Source: Lachnospiraceae bacterium (GTDB taxonomy: Bacteria > Bacillota > Clostridia > Lachnospirales > Lachnospiraceae). Taken from it: a DNA stretch of 64,000 bases. Position 1 is the stretch's first letter, and each line of letters opens with the position of its first letter. The notes beneath the pieces are model-generated. The model saw only the letters and a list, made by a program, of their open reading frames with translations. It did no database searches and was not told the origin of the DNA. The stretch is taken from the NCBI GenBank assembly GCA_031272185.1, contig JAISUG010000017.1, forward strand, positions 1 to 64,000, given 5' to 3'. Shown piece by piece: positions 34,473 to 43,065 of this stretch. A program made the position numbers and the translations under genes.

Positions 34473-37240
34473 AGTACTGCGCCCCGGTAGAAAAACCCAA
34501 GGATTTCCGTATATGATTTGCCCGCCTTCGCCAGCTGCCTGGCCCCGTTCTGGGTCATCCCCACGCCGTGGCCATAACCACCGCCGTACACGGTAAACGC
34601 TGCCCCGCCCACACCGTCCCCCCCGGGATCCCTCTCCACATGGACGAACGCACTGGGCAATGAGTCTGCTCCTGCAACCTGTGTCCCGTCGCATCGCATG
34701 ACGGGGTTTTCGGCAAAACCCAGCAGCGCGCTGATGGCGCTTGCACCCTCTATGGTCTTTTCCCCGTCCTCGCCTGTCACGGACAACGATTTCGCCACGC
34801 CCCCCGGCCCCCGCCTTGCCACCGCCGCATCGGTGATAGGGCCTATGTCGGGGATCATATCAGCCAACTGTGCCGCCGTGACCGTGCATTTCCACCGGTA
34901 ATACGGGTATCCCGACTCATAGGCCGGGTATCCCTGGTCCTTGATGAAACGCGCGAACTGGCTGTTGTCCGTGGGGTCCGAAAGCGCATTGCCCGAACCT
35001 TGGTCCCCCACATACATCGCCCTCAGATAGGGTGCCTGCCCCGCCGGCGCCCCCCACAGTGTGCCGTCTGTCACATACCCGCAGGAAGTGGAGAAGTAGA
35101 ATGTCTCGGCCAGCCGGCCCAGCACACCTCCCCCATCAACCGAACCGTCGCCGCTTAGCAGCAGCATCCCCCTCGTCCCCTCCACGGCTTCGTCGGTGCT
35201 GGCGGCGCCGAGGGCATTGTTGTACACCTGGTAACTTGCGGAATCGTCCACATGGGCCCCATACGATGCATATGCCCCGTTGGGCTTTTCCAATATCTGC
35301 CTGTATGCGTAGTTCCGCGCGCACACCGCCTGGGCTTTGAGCGCCTCTACCTCATAAGAGGGCGGCATCTCACTGGGCACCACCCGCTTCAAATATGCCT
35401 CCACATCCACTTCGTTGACTATGACGATACCCTCCTCGCCCAGGGTGATTTCCAGCCGCCCGGGGTACACCGGCGTCCCCAGCCCCCTTGCAAGGGAGCG
35501 TACCTCTATCCCCGCCGGTTCGGGATCACTGTCGGCGCCGCCCGAAGGCGATCCCGCCGCCTGTGCCGACTCCCCCACGGGGGACAGTATGATGCGCCCC
35601 TGCCCCAGCCTGGGGTCATCCGCCTGGATGGAGATCTCCTCCCCCGCCTTCACCGTCTGCGTTTTTTCGCCTTTCTTCCCATAGGCCAACGTCATGGCGG
35701 ATTCACAGCGGCAACGGATCTCTTCATGATAGATATCCCCGAAACCGGAGGTCTTGAGCAGCACTCGGATCACCCCCGGCGAAAACCCGCGCACGGTCAC
35801 CGCCGCACACAGTTTGCCGTTCTCCACCAGGAAATCCTGCAGGCCATACCCCACCAGTATATCCGATGGCCCTGCCACAGGGCTGCCGGCGTTCCCGGCG
35901 CCTACGCCCGCCAAACCGTCGCCGCTTGCGGAGCCCACGCCCGCCAAACCGGCGCCGCTTGCGGCGCCCGCACCCGCCAAACCGTCGCCGCTTGCGGCAG
36001 CATCGCCCGCCAAACCATCGTCGTCTCCGGTGCCACCGCCGTCTTCCCATCGCCACGCCCAACCGGCTGCCAGCGCATCATACACCTGGAAAGCCCCGTC
36101 TATGGCCACGGTCCCATACCCTTCGATCTCGATGGCATCGGCGCGGACCGCCAGCGCTTTGCCTGTCACCCACCCGTCCTTCACGGTGACATCCGTCAGC
36201 CGCCCGTCCACCAAATGCAGGTCTACCACATGTCCCGGCAAACCATCTGCCGCGTCTGCATCCATGGAAAATGTGCGCGCCGCGGAACCATAGTAGACCT
36301 GCAGTTCCATCGTGTATGCAACGTCACCGCCGCCGCTGTCACCACCGCCACCGTCACCGCCGCCGCTGTCACCACCGCCACTGTCACCACCGCCGCTGTC
36401 ACCACCGCCACCGTTACCGCCGCCGCTGTCACCACCGCCACCGTTACCGGCACCACTGTCACCACCGCCGCCGCCTTTGCCCCCACTGTCACCGGTTCCG
36501 GCGCCCCCAACGTCATCTGCGTTTCTCCCCACCTCCACAACACCTTGCACCCATACGTTTTCATATGTCACGGTGGCTGAACCTTCGCCGATGAACCGCA
36601 CCACCTCGCCGTGACGCACCAGCACGTCGATCTCCCGGTCCAGGTACCCGTCCATCGGATACCCCTCGTGGCCCAGCTCTATCCCCGCCCGGCCGCTGCC
36701 CACCGACTTGCAGATCGCTTTCCCCGCACCCCCGTCAGGCACATATATGGCCAATGCCTCCCTGGTTACATAGGACCGGGGGTCCGCATATCGCCTAAGC
36801 TCGTCAAAAAACAGCCACCAGTCATCCACAGGCACGGCCCCATCCCCCTTCAGCCGAGCGCTCTCCACCAAAGGGCTCCGGGCCAGCTGTTTGGAGATGC
36901 CGGATGCCAGGAACACCATCTCGCCGTAGGTCAGGCTGCCTTTCGCAAAACTCGCGCCAAGCGACCCTTCGTCCACCCCGCCGGTGTCAATATACCCGCC
37001 GGACACCAGGAAGTCAATGTATTTCACATACCATTCGCCCCGGCTGCCCGCCCGGAACAGCGAATCCGCATCTGACGCGGCAGAGGCGATCTCCTCCCTG
37101 TCCGCCAGCGCCAGGGCCGCCGCTTTGTATGCGTACGCCCGGGATATACCCTCTGACTCGTTTTCCGCCTTCCGTTCCCTGCTGCGCACAAAAAAAACCA
37201 GGCATATGACCATCAGGGCCAGGCCCAGTGGCCACAGCAT
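34460..37240 (-). CDS. SpoIID/LytB-domain protein with N-terminal membrane anchor
   Basis: The ATG at 37240 lies 10 bases after the permease stop; earlier in-frame codons overlap that gene. The 926-residue product begins with a membrane helix (MLWPLGLALMVICLVFF). A region of unknown fold follows, then a long (GGGGDS)n-type run near residues 250-305 and a second Gly/Ala/Ser run near 430-475. The C-terminal third is a SpoIID/LytB domain: VVPSEMPPSYEVEALKAQAV, FYFSTSCGYV and the closing YGGGYGHGVGMTQNGA. SpoIID is a lytic transglycosylase acting on peptidoglycan stripped of stem peptides during engulfment. This protein is much longer than sporulation SpoIID and may be a vegetative relative. No partner SpoIIM/SpoIIP is visible. 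Confidence 0.85.
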   Translation of the reverse strand: MLWPLGLALMVICLVFFVRSRERKAENESEGISRAYAYKAAALALADREEIASAASDADSLFRAGSRGEWYVKYIDFLVSGGYIDTGGVDEGSLGASFAKGSLTYGEMVFLASGISKQLARSPLVESARLKGDGAVPVDDWWLFFDELRRYADPRSYVTREALAIYVPDGGAGKAICKSVGSGRAGIELGHEGYPMDGYLDREIDVLVRHGEVVRFIGEGSATVTYENVWVQGVVEVGRNADDVGGAGTGDSGGKGGGGGDSGAGNGGGGDSGGGNGGGGDSGGGDSGGGDSGGGDGGGGDSGGGDVAYTMELQVYYGSAARTFSMDADAADGLPGHVVDLHLVDGRLTDVTVKDGWVTGKALAVRADAIEIEGYGTVAIDGAFQVYDALAAGWAWRWEDGGGTGDDDGLAGDAAASGDGLAGAGAASGAGLAGVGSASGDGLAGVGAGNAGSPVAGPSDILVGYGLQDFLVENGKLCAAVTVRGFSPGVIRVLLKTSGFGDIYHEEIRCRCESAMTLAYGKKGEKTQTVKAGEEISIQADDPRLGQGRIILSPVGESAQAAGSPSGGADSDPEPAGIEVRSLARGLGTPVYPGRLEITLGEEGIVIVNEVDVEAYLKRVVPSEMPPSYEVEALKAQAVCARNYAYRQILEKPNGAYASYGAHVDDSASYQVYNNALGAASTDEAVEGTRGMLLLSGDGSVDGGGVLGRLAETFYFSTSCGYVTDGTLWGAPAGQAPYLRAMYVGDQGSGNALSDPTDNSQFARFIKDQGYPAYESGYPYYRWKCTVTAAQLADMIPDIGPITDAAVARRGPGGVAKSLSVTGEDGEKTIEGASAISALLGFAENPVMRCDGTQVAGADSLPSAFVHVERDPGGDGVGGAAFTVYGGGYGHGVGMTQNGARQLAKAGKSYTEILGFFYRGAVLGGA

Positions 37241-37250
37241 CCGGAATGTG

Positions 37251-38939
37251 TCACGGGCCTTTGTTTTTCTTGACAAATTGCTTCTTAGTCTCTTCCACAA
37301 AGTCAAGGTCCTGATAGTCCTCCGTTTTCTTGGACAATTCCTTCCGTTCCAGTGCATTGGACACCAATTCGTCCACGACCTGGTAGATCACCGCGAACAC
37401 CGGCACCCCCACCACCATCCCCAACGGTCCCAAAAGCCCGCCGAATATTATGATGGAGAACAATACCCAGAAACTGGAAATCCCTGTGGTGTTCCCCAGG
37501 ATCCTGGGGCCCAGGACATTGCCGTCAAAGGTCTGAAGCAACAGGATGAACAGCAGGAATGGCACGCATTTCCCGGGGTTGACTATCAGTATCAGTATGG
37601 CGCTGGGTATCGCGCCTATGAACGGCCCGAAAAACGGAACCACATTGGTCACGCCCACTATGACGCTGATCAGCATGATGTACGGCGTCTTGATGATGTT
37701 GAGCCCGATGAAGCACATCACCCCTATGATCAATGAATCGATGATTTTCCCTGTTATGAACCCGCCGAATACACGGTGCACCATCCGCACCTTGGCTATG
37801 ATATAGTTTGCGGTTTTCAGCGAACATACGCCATATACGATTTTCTTTCCTTGGGCGGCCAGCCTGGCCTTGATGTTCAGGAGGTAGATCATGACGATCA
37901 TGCCGATGAACACGTTCTTCACCAAAGTGATGGCGGTCATCACACCCGAAAACACGCCGCCCACGATCTTTTCCACGCTGGGCAGGAAATCCGTGGTGGT
38001 CCACTGGTAGAGGATCTCCATGGACTGGTTGTACAGCTGCATGACCCGGTCTTCCAGTATCGGGTTGTCCGCGAACAGGGTCTGGATCATCTCCGCCAGC
38101 CGCCTGGCATATGTAGGCGAGCTGTTTATAAGGGAGATGATGGTCGGCAGTATCTGGAAATACAGCAGGCTCACGAACCCCCAGGACAGGAGCACCAAAA
38201 GCCCTGTGCTGCACACACTCCCCAGGAACATCCCGAACACGCCGCGCCCGCGGTTTCGCAGTGCGCTCGCCCTGGCCTTTGCGCCGGCGACCGAACTCAC
38301 CGCGACGGTCTTCGTGGCCGCGGCGACTACCGCCCTCACATTTGGGCCCGCGGCGACCACCGCCTTCACATTTTGGCCCACCGCGCCATGCGCAGGAGGC
38401 GTTTTTCCCGTCGTGGCCCCTGCCTCTTTCCCGGGGATATCCCTTGCATCCGTTTCAGTGGGTTTCCCACCGATATCCCACGCACCCGCACCCGCATCCA
38501 TGCGTTCTCCGTGGGCGCCTGCGCCGCTGGGGCTTTCCCCCTCCACATGTGCATCCGCACCTCCGGGACCATCCCCCTTCCCACGGGTGTCGCCAGCACC
38601 GCAGGATTCCTCCCCGCCCCCATGGGCATCCGCCCCATCTGGGCCATCCCCCTCCACATGGGCATCCGCACCGCCTGCTTCTTTCTTCTCCAGGACGAAA
38701 GCCCCCGCCGCCCTGTTCCACAGCTTGATGCCGAACCGGAAGGCTCGGTTGTAGACCGGGCAGAACAGGTAAGCCAGGATCGCCCCGTAGCTGATGGGGG
38801 CCAGGATGCTGTTGATGGTGTCGATGGAGCCCTTTACCAGCCCCGGCTGGAAGATCAGGAACGCAAACACCAGGCAGGCCAGTATCACCAGCCCCGCCGT
38901 CACGCCCCAATGCAGATGCTCTTTGTACTTACGGTCCAT
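37251..38939 (-). CDS. AI-2E family (YdiK/YhhQ-like) transport protein with 140-residue hydrophilic insertion
   Basis: The 562-residue protein has the AI-2E family layout of about eight membrane helices with the conserved core VVPFFGPFIGAIPSAILILIVNP in its second half. GGAG lies 6 bases before ATG 38939. Residues about 85-225, between the second and third predicted helices, are a Gly/Ala/Asp/His-rich segment (GGADAHVEG twice) that normal members of about 350-420 residues lack. Members of this family are proposed exporters of small molecules or Na+(Li+)/H+ antiporters; the substrate here is unknown. The SpoIID-like gene starts 10 bases downstream, so the two are probably co-transcribed. Confidence 0.85.
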   Translation of the reverse strand: MDRKYKEHLHWGVTAGLVILACLVFAFLIFQPGLVKGSIDTINSILAPISYGAILAYLFCPVYNRAFRFGIKLWNRAAGAFVLEKKEAGGADAHVEGDGPDGADAHGGGEESCGAGDTRGKGDGPGGADAHVEGESPSGAGAHGERMDAGAGAWDIGGKPTETDARDIPGKEAGATTGKTPPAHGAVGQNVKAVVAAGPNVRAVVAAATKTVAVSSVAGAKARASALRNRGRGVFGMFLGSVCSTGLLVLLSWGFVSLLYFQILPTIISLINSSPTYARRLAEMIQTLFADNPILEDRVMQLYNQSMEILYQWTTTDFLPSVEKIVGGVFSGVMTAITLVKNVFIGMIVMIYLLNIKARLAAQGKKIVYGVCSLKTANYIIAKVRMVHRVFGGFITGKIIDSLIIGVMCFIGLNIIKTPYIMLISVIVGVTNVVPFFGPFIGAIPSAILILIVNPGKCVPFLLFILLLQTFDGNVLGPRILGNTTGISSFWVLFSIIIFGGLLGPLGMVVGVPVFAVIYQVVDELVSNALERKELSKKTEDYQDLDFVEETKKQFVKKNKGP

Positions 38940-39080
38940 TATATGCTCCGATAATAGGTTTTATGCACTCGGAATCCGCCCTATCGGGCTACTTCCTCGT
39001 GTCCGTTCGGTCTCGCAATCACGTATGTGCGTGCAAGCACGCAATCACGTGATGTGCTTCGACCTTGTATCGCTCACAAT

Positions 39081-39105
39081 GGAAAAGCAGCGATCGCTCG
39101 CTGCT
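39081..39105 (-). terminator. Rho-independent terminator of the 6S RNA gene
   Basis: An 8-base stem AGCAGCGA (39086-39093) pairs with TCGCTGCT (39098-39105) and is followed on the minus strand by TTTTCC. Confidence 0.75.
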
Positions 39106-39106
39106 C

Positions 39107-39306
39107 TCCCTTATGATTTCCCAAAATGCCGTGTCCCGCAATTTGACGCCTAGCCCTCGCTAGGTGGGCAACCGCACCCGGATTTCTGCCTTCCACTCGC
39201 AGGAGGCCTGACATCCACCCGGGGATATAGGAATCCCTCTGTCACAATGTAGGTTCAAAGAAAACGGGAATCACGAGCATCCCAGGAAAAATCTGCTGTG
39301 ATATGT
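39107..39306 (-). ncRNA. ssrS: 6S RNA
   Basis: The minus-strand transcript of about 200 bases has the 6S layout. The 5' part CTGGGATGCTCGTGATTCCC corresponds to CTGAGATGTTCGCAAGCGGG of the E. coli RNA. The 3' part GGCATTTTGGGAAATC corresponds to its closing strand, and the two arms pair through GGGATGCTCGTG / CACGGCATTTT. Between them lie GAACCTACATTG and GGGATTCCTATATCCC, which I associate with clostridial 6S RNAs. A promoter stands directly upstream and a terminator downstream. 6S RNA binds the housekeeping RNA polymerase holoenzyme and mutes sigma-A promoters in slow growth. The ends are approximate. Confidence 0.82.
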
Positions 39307-39311
39307 AGGCA

Positions 39312-39340
39312 AGTATACCACAAAACATCATCCTTTACAA
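39312..39340 (-). promoter_or_regulatory. Promoter of the 6S RNA gene
   Basis: On the minus strand TTGTAA (39340-39335), 17 bases, TATACT (39317-39312), with TGG before the -10 box. The gap between the 6S terminator and the permease start (38940-39080) holds small palindromes (GCGTGC/GCACGC) and nothing more. Confidence 0.75.
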
Positions 39341-39381
39341 GCGATTTTTGAAAGTTTTGACGAAAATGTTGTGAATCACCC

Positions 39382-40203
39382 TCAATCCGCCGCGAACAGC
39401 TGCACCCAGTGGTTGGACTGGAACCCCACGCCGATCTTGGTGAAAGATGCCCGCAGGATGTTCTCCCGGTGGCCCTTGGAAGCCATCCAGTCCTCCATGA
39501 CCTCCGCCACCGTCCTCTGGCCCTTGGCGATGTTCTCCCCCCACACCGCAAACCCGTCAAACTCCGCCGCATCCGTAACCTTCTGGCCGTTGGGGCGGAC
39601 GTGGCTGAAGGATGTGGTGATCTCCTGGGTCCGGACCGCAGCAAAGTTCATCAGGCGCTCGTCCTTTTCCAGCGCGGCCAACCCGACCACGGCGCGCTCT
39701 GCGTTCACCGCATCGATGATGCCCTGTATCATGGCGACGCTCGCGTCATTGACGACGCTGGTGGCATCGGTCCCGGTAGGCAGCGCAAACTGCGAGGCCG
39801 ACTGTGTCCACCGGCCGTTGGCGTCCACGTAGTAGCCGTCCGGCGTGAGCGCATTGACTATGATATACCCTCTGCTGTCGAAATAGTACCAGGCGCCGTC
39901 CCGCTCCACGTCCTGGAACCAGCCGTTCGCCATGTAGGTGTTGTCGCCGTTGTCATACCACCAGCCGTTGGGGTCATTCTTCCATTCCCCCGCAAAAGCC
40001 GTAAAAGAAAACAAGATGCACAGCGCCAGTGCCAGCGCCGCCACCCGCAGTCCGCGAATCAAGGCGCCGTTCGAACCGGTTGTGGCGCCCGGCACAGCAC
40101 ATGAGGTGGCCCTGTCACCGCAAGACCCATGTGCCTTACACCCAAACAGACCCCTCCCGTACGATTTCCCGCCCTTCACCATGTCCGCCGTACGATTTCC
40201 CAT
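39382..40203 (-). CDS. Secreted CAP-domain (SCP/PR1-like) protein with cell-wall-binding repeats
   Basis: The ATG at 40203 has GGAGG 7 bases upstream. The protein (273 residues) has a long N-terminal region, then a signal helix (about 48-70, ending SFTAFAG). Two to three choline-binding-type repeats follow (WKNDPNGWWYDNGDNTYMANGW, in two parts; GAWYYFDSRGYI). A C-terminal CAP domain has FSHVRPNGQKV, WGENIAKG and GHRENILRASFTKIGVG. It is exported and probably held at the wall through the repeats. CAP proteins of bacteria have mostly unknown activities. The 45-residue stretch before the signal helix is unusual and the true start could be later. Confidence 0.88.
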   Translation of the reverse strand: MGNRTADMVKGGKSYGRGLFGCKAHGSCGDRATSCAVPGATTGSNGALIRGLRVAALALALCILFSFTAFAGEWKNDPNGWWYDNGDNTYMANGWFQDVERDGAWYYFDSRGYIIVNALTPDGYYVDANGRWTQSASQFALPTGTDATSVVNDASVAMIQGIIDAVNAERAVVGLAALEKDERLMNFAAVRTQEITTSFSHVRPNGQKVTDAAEFDGFAVWGENIAKGQRTVAEVMEDWMASKGHRENILRASFTKIGVGFQSNHWVQLFAAD

Positions 40204-40230
40204 AGCGCTTCCTCCCATTGGTGCACAATG

Positions 40231-40348
40231 CTTCCCTTATCCCCAAACGCCCTTCACACGGGCCCCGTCCCAACAACCACCCCGTCACGTCTTGCATTGC
40301 ATCGCTTCCCTTGTCCCCAAATGCCCCTCACACGGGCCCCGTCCCAAC
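40231..40348. repeat. 44-bp duplication upstream of the CAP gene, period 74
   Basis: CTTCCCTTATCCCCAAACGC plus twenty-four bases at 40231-40274 recurs at 40305-40348 with few changes. Confidence 0.85.
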
Positions 40349-40461
40349 GCCCCCCGGAGCCCTGCGGTTCTCCTTCGCCCGCGGCGCCCGGCGCACACAA
40401 ACATGAGCCGAGGGGCACCGCCAAGCAGGCGCCTTGCGGCCACCCGCCCACCGGCGCCCCA

Positions 40462-40968
40462 AAAGACGATAAGCCGGGTTCTGTCGCGAATGGTCATCTG
40501 TCTAGCCCCGCCGTCACCGACGGGGTCAAGCGGCCTACCCGGGGGCAGACGGGCCGCCCTAAGCCCCCTGTTTGGCCTTGCTTCGGATGGGGTTTACATG
40601 TGCCCTGCCTGTTACCAGCCAGGCGGTAGTCTCTTACACTGCCATTCCACCCTTACCGCACCGACGGGAAGATGCGCCCCGGCGCCCTGCCTCGCCCCGG
40701 CACACAGCCGGGGTCCGCACAGTGCGGAGGCACTCGCCCGCCAAGGGTGCGGCGGTATATTTCTGTTGCACTGTCCTTAGGGTCGCCCCCACCAGACGTT
40801 ATCTGGCATCCTGCCCTGTGAAGCCCGGACTTTCCTCGTGTATGCCCGCCGCTGCGCCGACACCGCGCCCTGCCCCGAAAGGCAGGCAGGCACGCGCCCC
40901 CATCGGGAAGCCCCTCCGGTGACACCGCGCCGTACCAGGCATCGGCGTCATGCGCCTCGTCTTCATAC
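40462..40968 (-). ncRNA. rnpB: RNase P RNA (class A)
   Basis: The catalytic RNA of RNase P, which trims 5' leaders from precursor tRNAs. On the minus strand it contains the hallmark AGGAAAGTCCGGGCTTCACA (about 40838-40819), GGATGCCAGATAACGTCTGG, ACAGAAATATACCGCC, GGTAAGGGTGGAATGGCAG and, at the 3' end, ACAGAACCCGGCTTATCGTC. The 5' strand AAGACGA (40964-40958) pairs with TCGTCTT at the 3' end as helix P1. At about 500 bases it is longer than the usual 350-420; the extra bases sit in the GC-rich region before the hallmark. Confidence 0.96.
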
Positions 40969-40998
40969 CCGCGACCATTTGTCTTGCTCACAAAAAAT

Positions 40999-41027
40999 AG
41001 AGTATCACAGAAAATGGAATATTTCAA
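40999..41027 (-). promoter_or_regulatory. Promoter of rnpB
   Basis: On the minus strand TTGAAA (41027-41022), 17 bases, TACTCT (41004-40999). The rest of the gap to 41250 holds no gene. Confidence 0.6.
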
Positions 41028-41250
41028 GGGTTTTGGGCAAAAAAATGACTCACAAAAAATGAGCCCGTTACAGGTCGTACTGCCGCCGGGGCGCTCCGGC
41101 GCCACCCAGACGGTTCATCGGCTGGTCATATTACCATTCACACCATGTTGTCTGTGTATTCCATTCGCAAAGCACCCCAGATCAATATACCGTATCAACG
41201 ACTTTGGGAGTAGAGCCATTATAACGTTTTGCCTATCGAGTGTCAAGCTA

Positions 41251-41273
41251 ATTCAATGCAGCCTGCATTGAAT
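41251..41273 (-). terminator. Hairpin after the nucleotidyltransferase gene, possible terminator
   Basis: ATTCAATGCA-GCC-TGCATTGAAT is a perfect 10-base stem with a 3-base loop, 38 bases past the stop at 41311. It lacks a T-tract, so it may instead protect the 3' end. Confidence 0.45.
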
Positions 41274-41310
41274 TACATTTACTGGAAACGCCGCTTTCAT
41301 AACCTGCCAA

Positions 41311-41817
41311 CTAAGGACTTTGAAGGATTTCTGCATATTCTTCAGGCAAATCAAATCCGAACTTATCACACAGCGCCCGGACATCTTGGCGGTCTTTCTC
41401 TTTTGGCGCGTACCCGGTTTTGAACTCGAACATTGCCGCCGGGTTGACACAGTTTACAGCCTGACCGCCGATAAAGCCGGTTCCGGTCAGCGACCCGAAC
41501 GGGTAAGGGATGCCATAGGTGTTATTTCCGGCTTCGTCATATTCAAAGACATGGACATCCACGCCTTGTCCGGAATCATTTTGCATGAAGAACACATACG
41601 CTGTAGAATCCGCACGCCCTACTTCCCGGAAGCCCTTGCTTTCGAGCAGCGCGCGGAGCTTGCCGGCATCCTGTCGGCTGACCGCGATGTCAAGGTCGCT
41701 ATGTTCCCGCGTCTGTCTGCCAAGCAGAGCATCAACACCCCAGCCGCCGTCAATCCACACGGTTATGCCGCAATCGTTGAAATGATTATACAATTCCAGT
41801 ACAGCATCCGATTCCAT
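41311..41817 (-). CDS. Nucleotidyltransferase-domain protein, lincosamide/aminoglycoside nucleotidyltransferase-like
   Basis: The 168-residue protein has the polymerase-beta-type nucleotidyltransferase core TVWIDGGWGVDALLG (about 19-33), followed by REHSDLDIAV with the metal-binding Asp-x-Asp. A second acidic strand, GVDVHVF, completes the triad. The layout resembles LnuA and ANT(2'') enzymes, which inactivate antibiotics by adenylation, but many relatives have no resistance role. It is the last gene of a six-gene cluster (43970 to 41311). Whether it modifies any drug cannot be told from sequence alone. Confidence 0.75.
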   Translation of the reverse strand: MESDAVLELYNHFNDCGITVWIDGGWGVDALLGRQTREHSDLDIAVSRQDAGKLRALLESKGFREVGRADSTAYVFFMQNDSGQGVDVHVFEYDEAGNNTYGIPYPFGSLTGTGFIGGQAVNCVNPAAMFEFKTGYAPKEKDRQDVRALCDKFGFDLPEEYAEILQSP

Positions 41818-41875
41818 TGTCTATCTCTTTCCTCCCTAACCTTTGGTTTAATGGAATTGTAGCGAACATGAATGT

Positions 41876-42223
41876 TCAAATCCGTTTTTCCCACTCCTGC
41901 TCTTTGAAGCCGACAAGGACAAAGCTGTCGCCGACGAGTATCGGGCGCTTGACAAGCATACCGTCCGTGGCGAGCAGCTTCAGGCATTCCTCGTCGCTCA
42001 TGGAAGGCAGTTTGTCTTTCAGTTCGAGTGATTTATAGAGCAGCCCGCTTGTGTTGAAGAACCGCTTGACCGGCAGGCCGCTAAGGGTAAGCCATGACTT
42101 CAATTCATCATAGGTCGGATTGCTCTCTTTGATGTTGCGGACGCTGTACGAAGCGCCTCGCCCATCCAGCCATTTCTGCGCCTTTTGGCAAGTTGTGCAT
42201 TTCGGGTAACAGATGAAAATCAT
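41876..42223 (-). CDS. ArsC/Spx-family thioredoxin-fold protein
   Basis: The 115-residue protein has the N-terminal CTTCQKAQKWL motif (Cys-x-x-Cys near residues 9-12) and the C-terminal block MLVKRPILVGDSFVLVGFKE with the conserved Arg and Pro. This places it with the YffB/ArsC-like proteins rather than with true arsenate reductase or Spx, which cannot be separated by eye. The ATG overlaps the end of the upstream pseudogene (ATGA), so it was translationally coupled to it. Function in this organism is unknown. Confidence 0.8.
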   Translation of the reverse strand: MIFICYPKCTTCQKAQKWLDGRGASYSVRNIKESNPTYDELKSWLTLSGLPVKRFFNTSGLLYKSLELKDKLPSMSDEECLKLLATDGMLVKRPILVGDSFVLVGFKEQEWEKRI

Positions 42224-42532
42224 ATATCAAAATCCTCCGATTTGAAGTTGGCATAGTAACGCAGTCAAAACTTCCATTGCCCCAATTAGCTGGACGCCTC
42301 TGAAGAATCGCTTGTCGTAGAAGTAAATGGCCGCCTTTGGATTTGTGCGGTATTGCGTTACCCTTTTGGAAGATGTGTTGGTCGTAAAGTAAAACTCACG
42401 GATTCCATCGCGCTTGCGCGGCGGGAGCATCGCTTTCATATTGGGAAAGCCTGCCTCATCTACCGAACCGATAAAAGCAACGCCCTGTTTGTCAATCAGA
42501 TTGCCGATTGTCTGTTCCGGATTTCTCATCAT
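42220..42532 (-). pseudogene. Pyridoxamine 5'-phosphate oxidase-family protein, internal deletion
   Basis: The first 85 codons give a normal start of a flavin-binding split-barrel protein (FIGSVDEAGFPNMKAM, FYFTTNTSSKRV, AIYFYDKRFFRG). After AMEVLTALL the frame leaves the family and stops at 42227. In another frame the sequence immediately continues YANFKSEDFDI and a TGA that overlaps the next gene's ATG, which is the normal C-terminus of this family. An internal piece, roughly 40 codons by comparison with typical members, has been lost with a frame change. The remaining fold probably cannot bind flavin. Confidence 0.75.
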
Positions 42533-42549
42533 TTTCCATCAATCTCCTG

Positions 42550-43053
42550 TCATCTGCTCCTTGCGATAGCGGTATAAGTCAGCCTGCCCGCTATCCGCTC
42601 CGATTTCATGAGTTCAATACTGCTTACCGTTTCGCCGAACGGCTCTATCTGCCAAGGCTTCGCGTTGGTCACAACCTCGCGTCCAAGCGTTATATGCGGG
42701 CTGAACTTGCGGCGTTCAAGCGTAAACCCAGCGGCAGAAAGCCTGTCCGACACATCCCTTTGCAATGCCAATAGCGGCTTATCCTCGCGTAAACCCGCCC
42801 ACCAGAGGTCGCCGCGAAAATTGCCGATTCGCTCCACAGCTATATCAAACGGCGCGAAGACAGTCTCGGGGACAACGTTCTTTGCGGCGGCAAGCTGCTT
42901 CCCATCGCACTCTCCAAGGAAAGCAAGCGTCAGGTGCAGATTCTCCGGCGCGGAAAAATTGCCGCGCTCTGATTTGCCCCGCAGTTCGTCCCGCAAGGCG
43001 AGCAGCCGGGAGCGGGTATCCGCATTGAAGTTGATGGCAACAAAAAGACGCAT
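42550..43053 (-). CDS. thpR: RNA 2',3'-cyclic phosphodiesterase (LigT/ThpR family)
   Basis: The 167-residue protein has both 2H-phosphoesterase motifs, HLTLAFLG (about 40-47) and HITLGRE (about 124-130), at the normal spacing and total length. The family opens 2',3'-cyclic phosphates at RNA ends and was first seen as a tRNA ligase activity in extracts. It lies between the ybaK-like gene and the deleted oxidase gene, with short gaps, in one operon. Confidence 0.88.
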   Translation of the reverse strand: MRLFVAINFNADTRSRLLALRDELRGKSERGNFSAPENLHLTLAFLGECDGKQLAAAKNVVPETVFAPFDIAVERIGNFRGDLWWAGLREDKPLLALQRDVSDRLSAAGFTLERRKFSPHITLGREVVTNAKPWQIEPFGETVSSIELMKSERIAGRLTYTAIARSR

Positions 43054-43065
43054 GGTTAATCCTCT

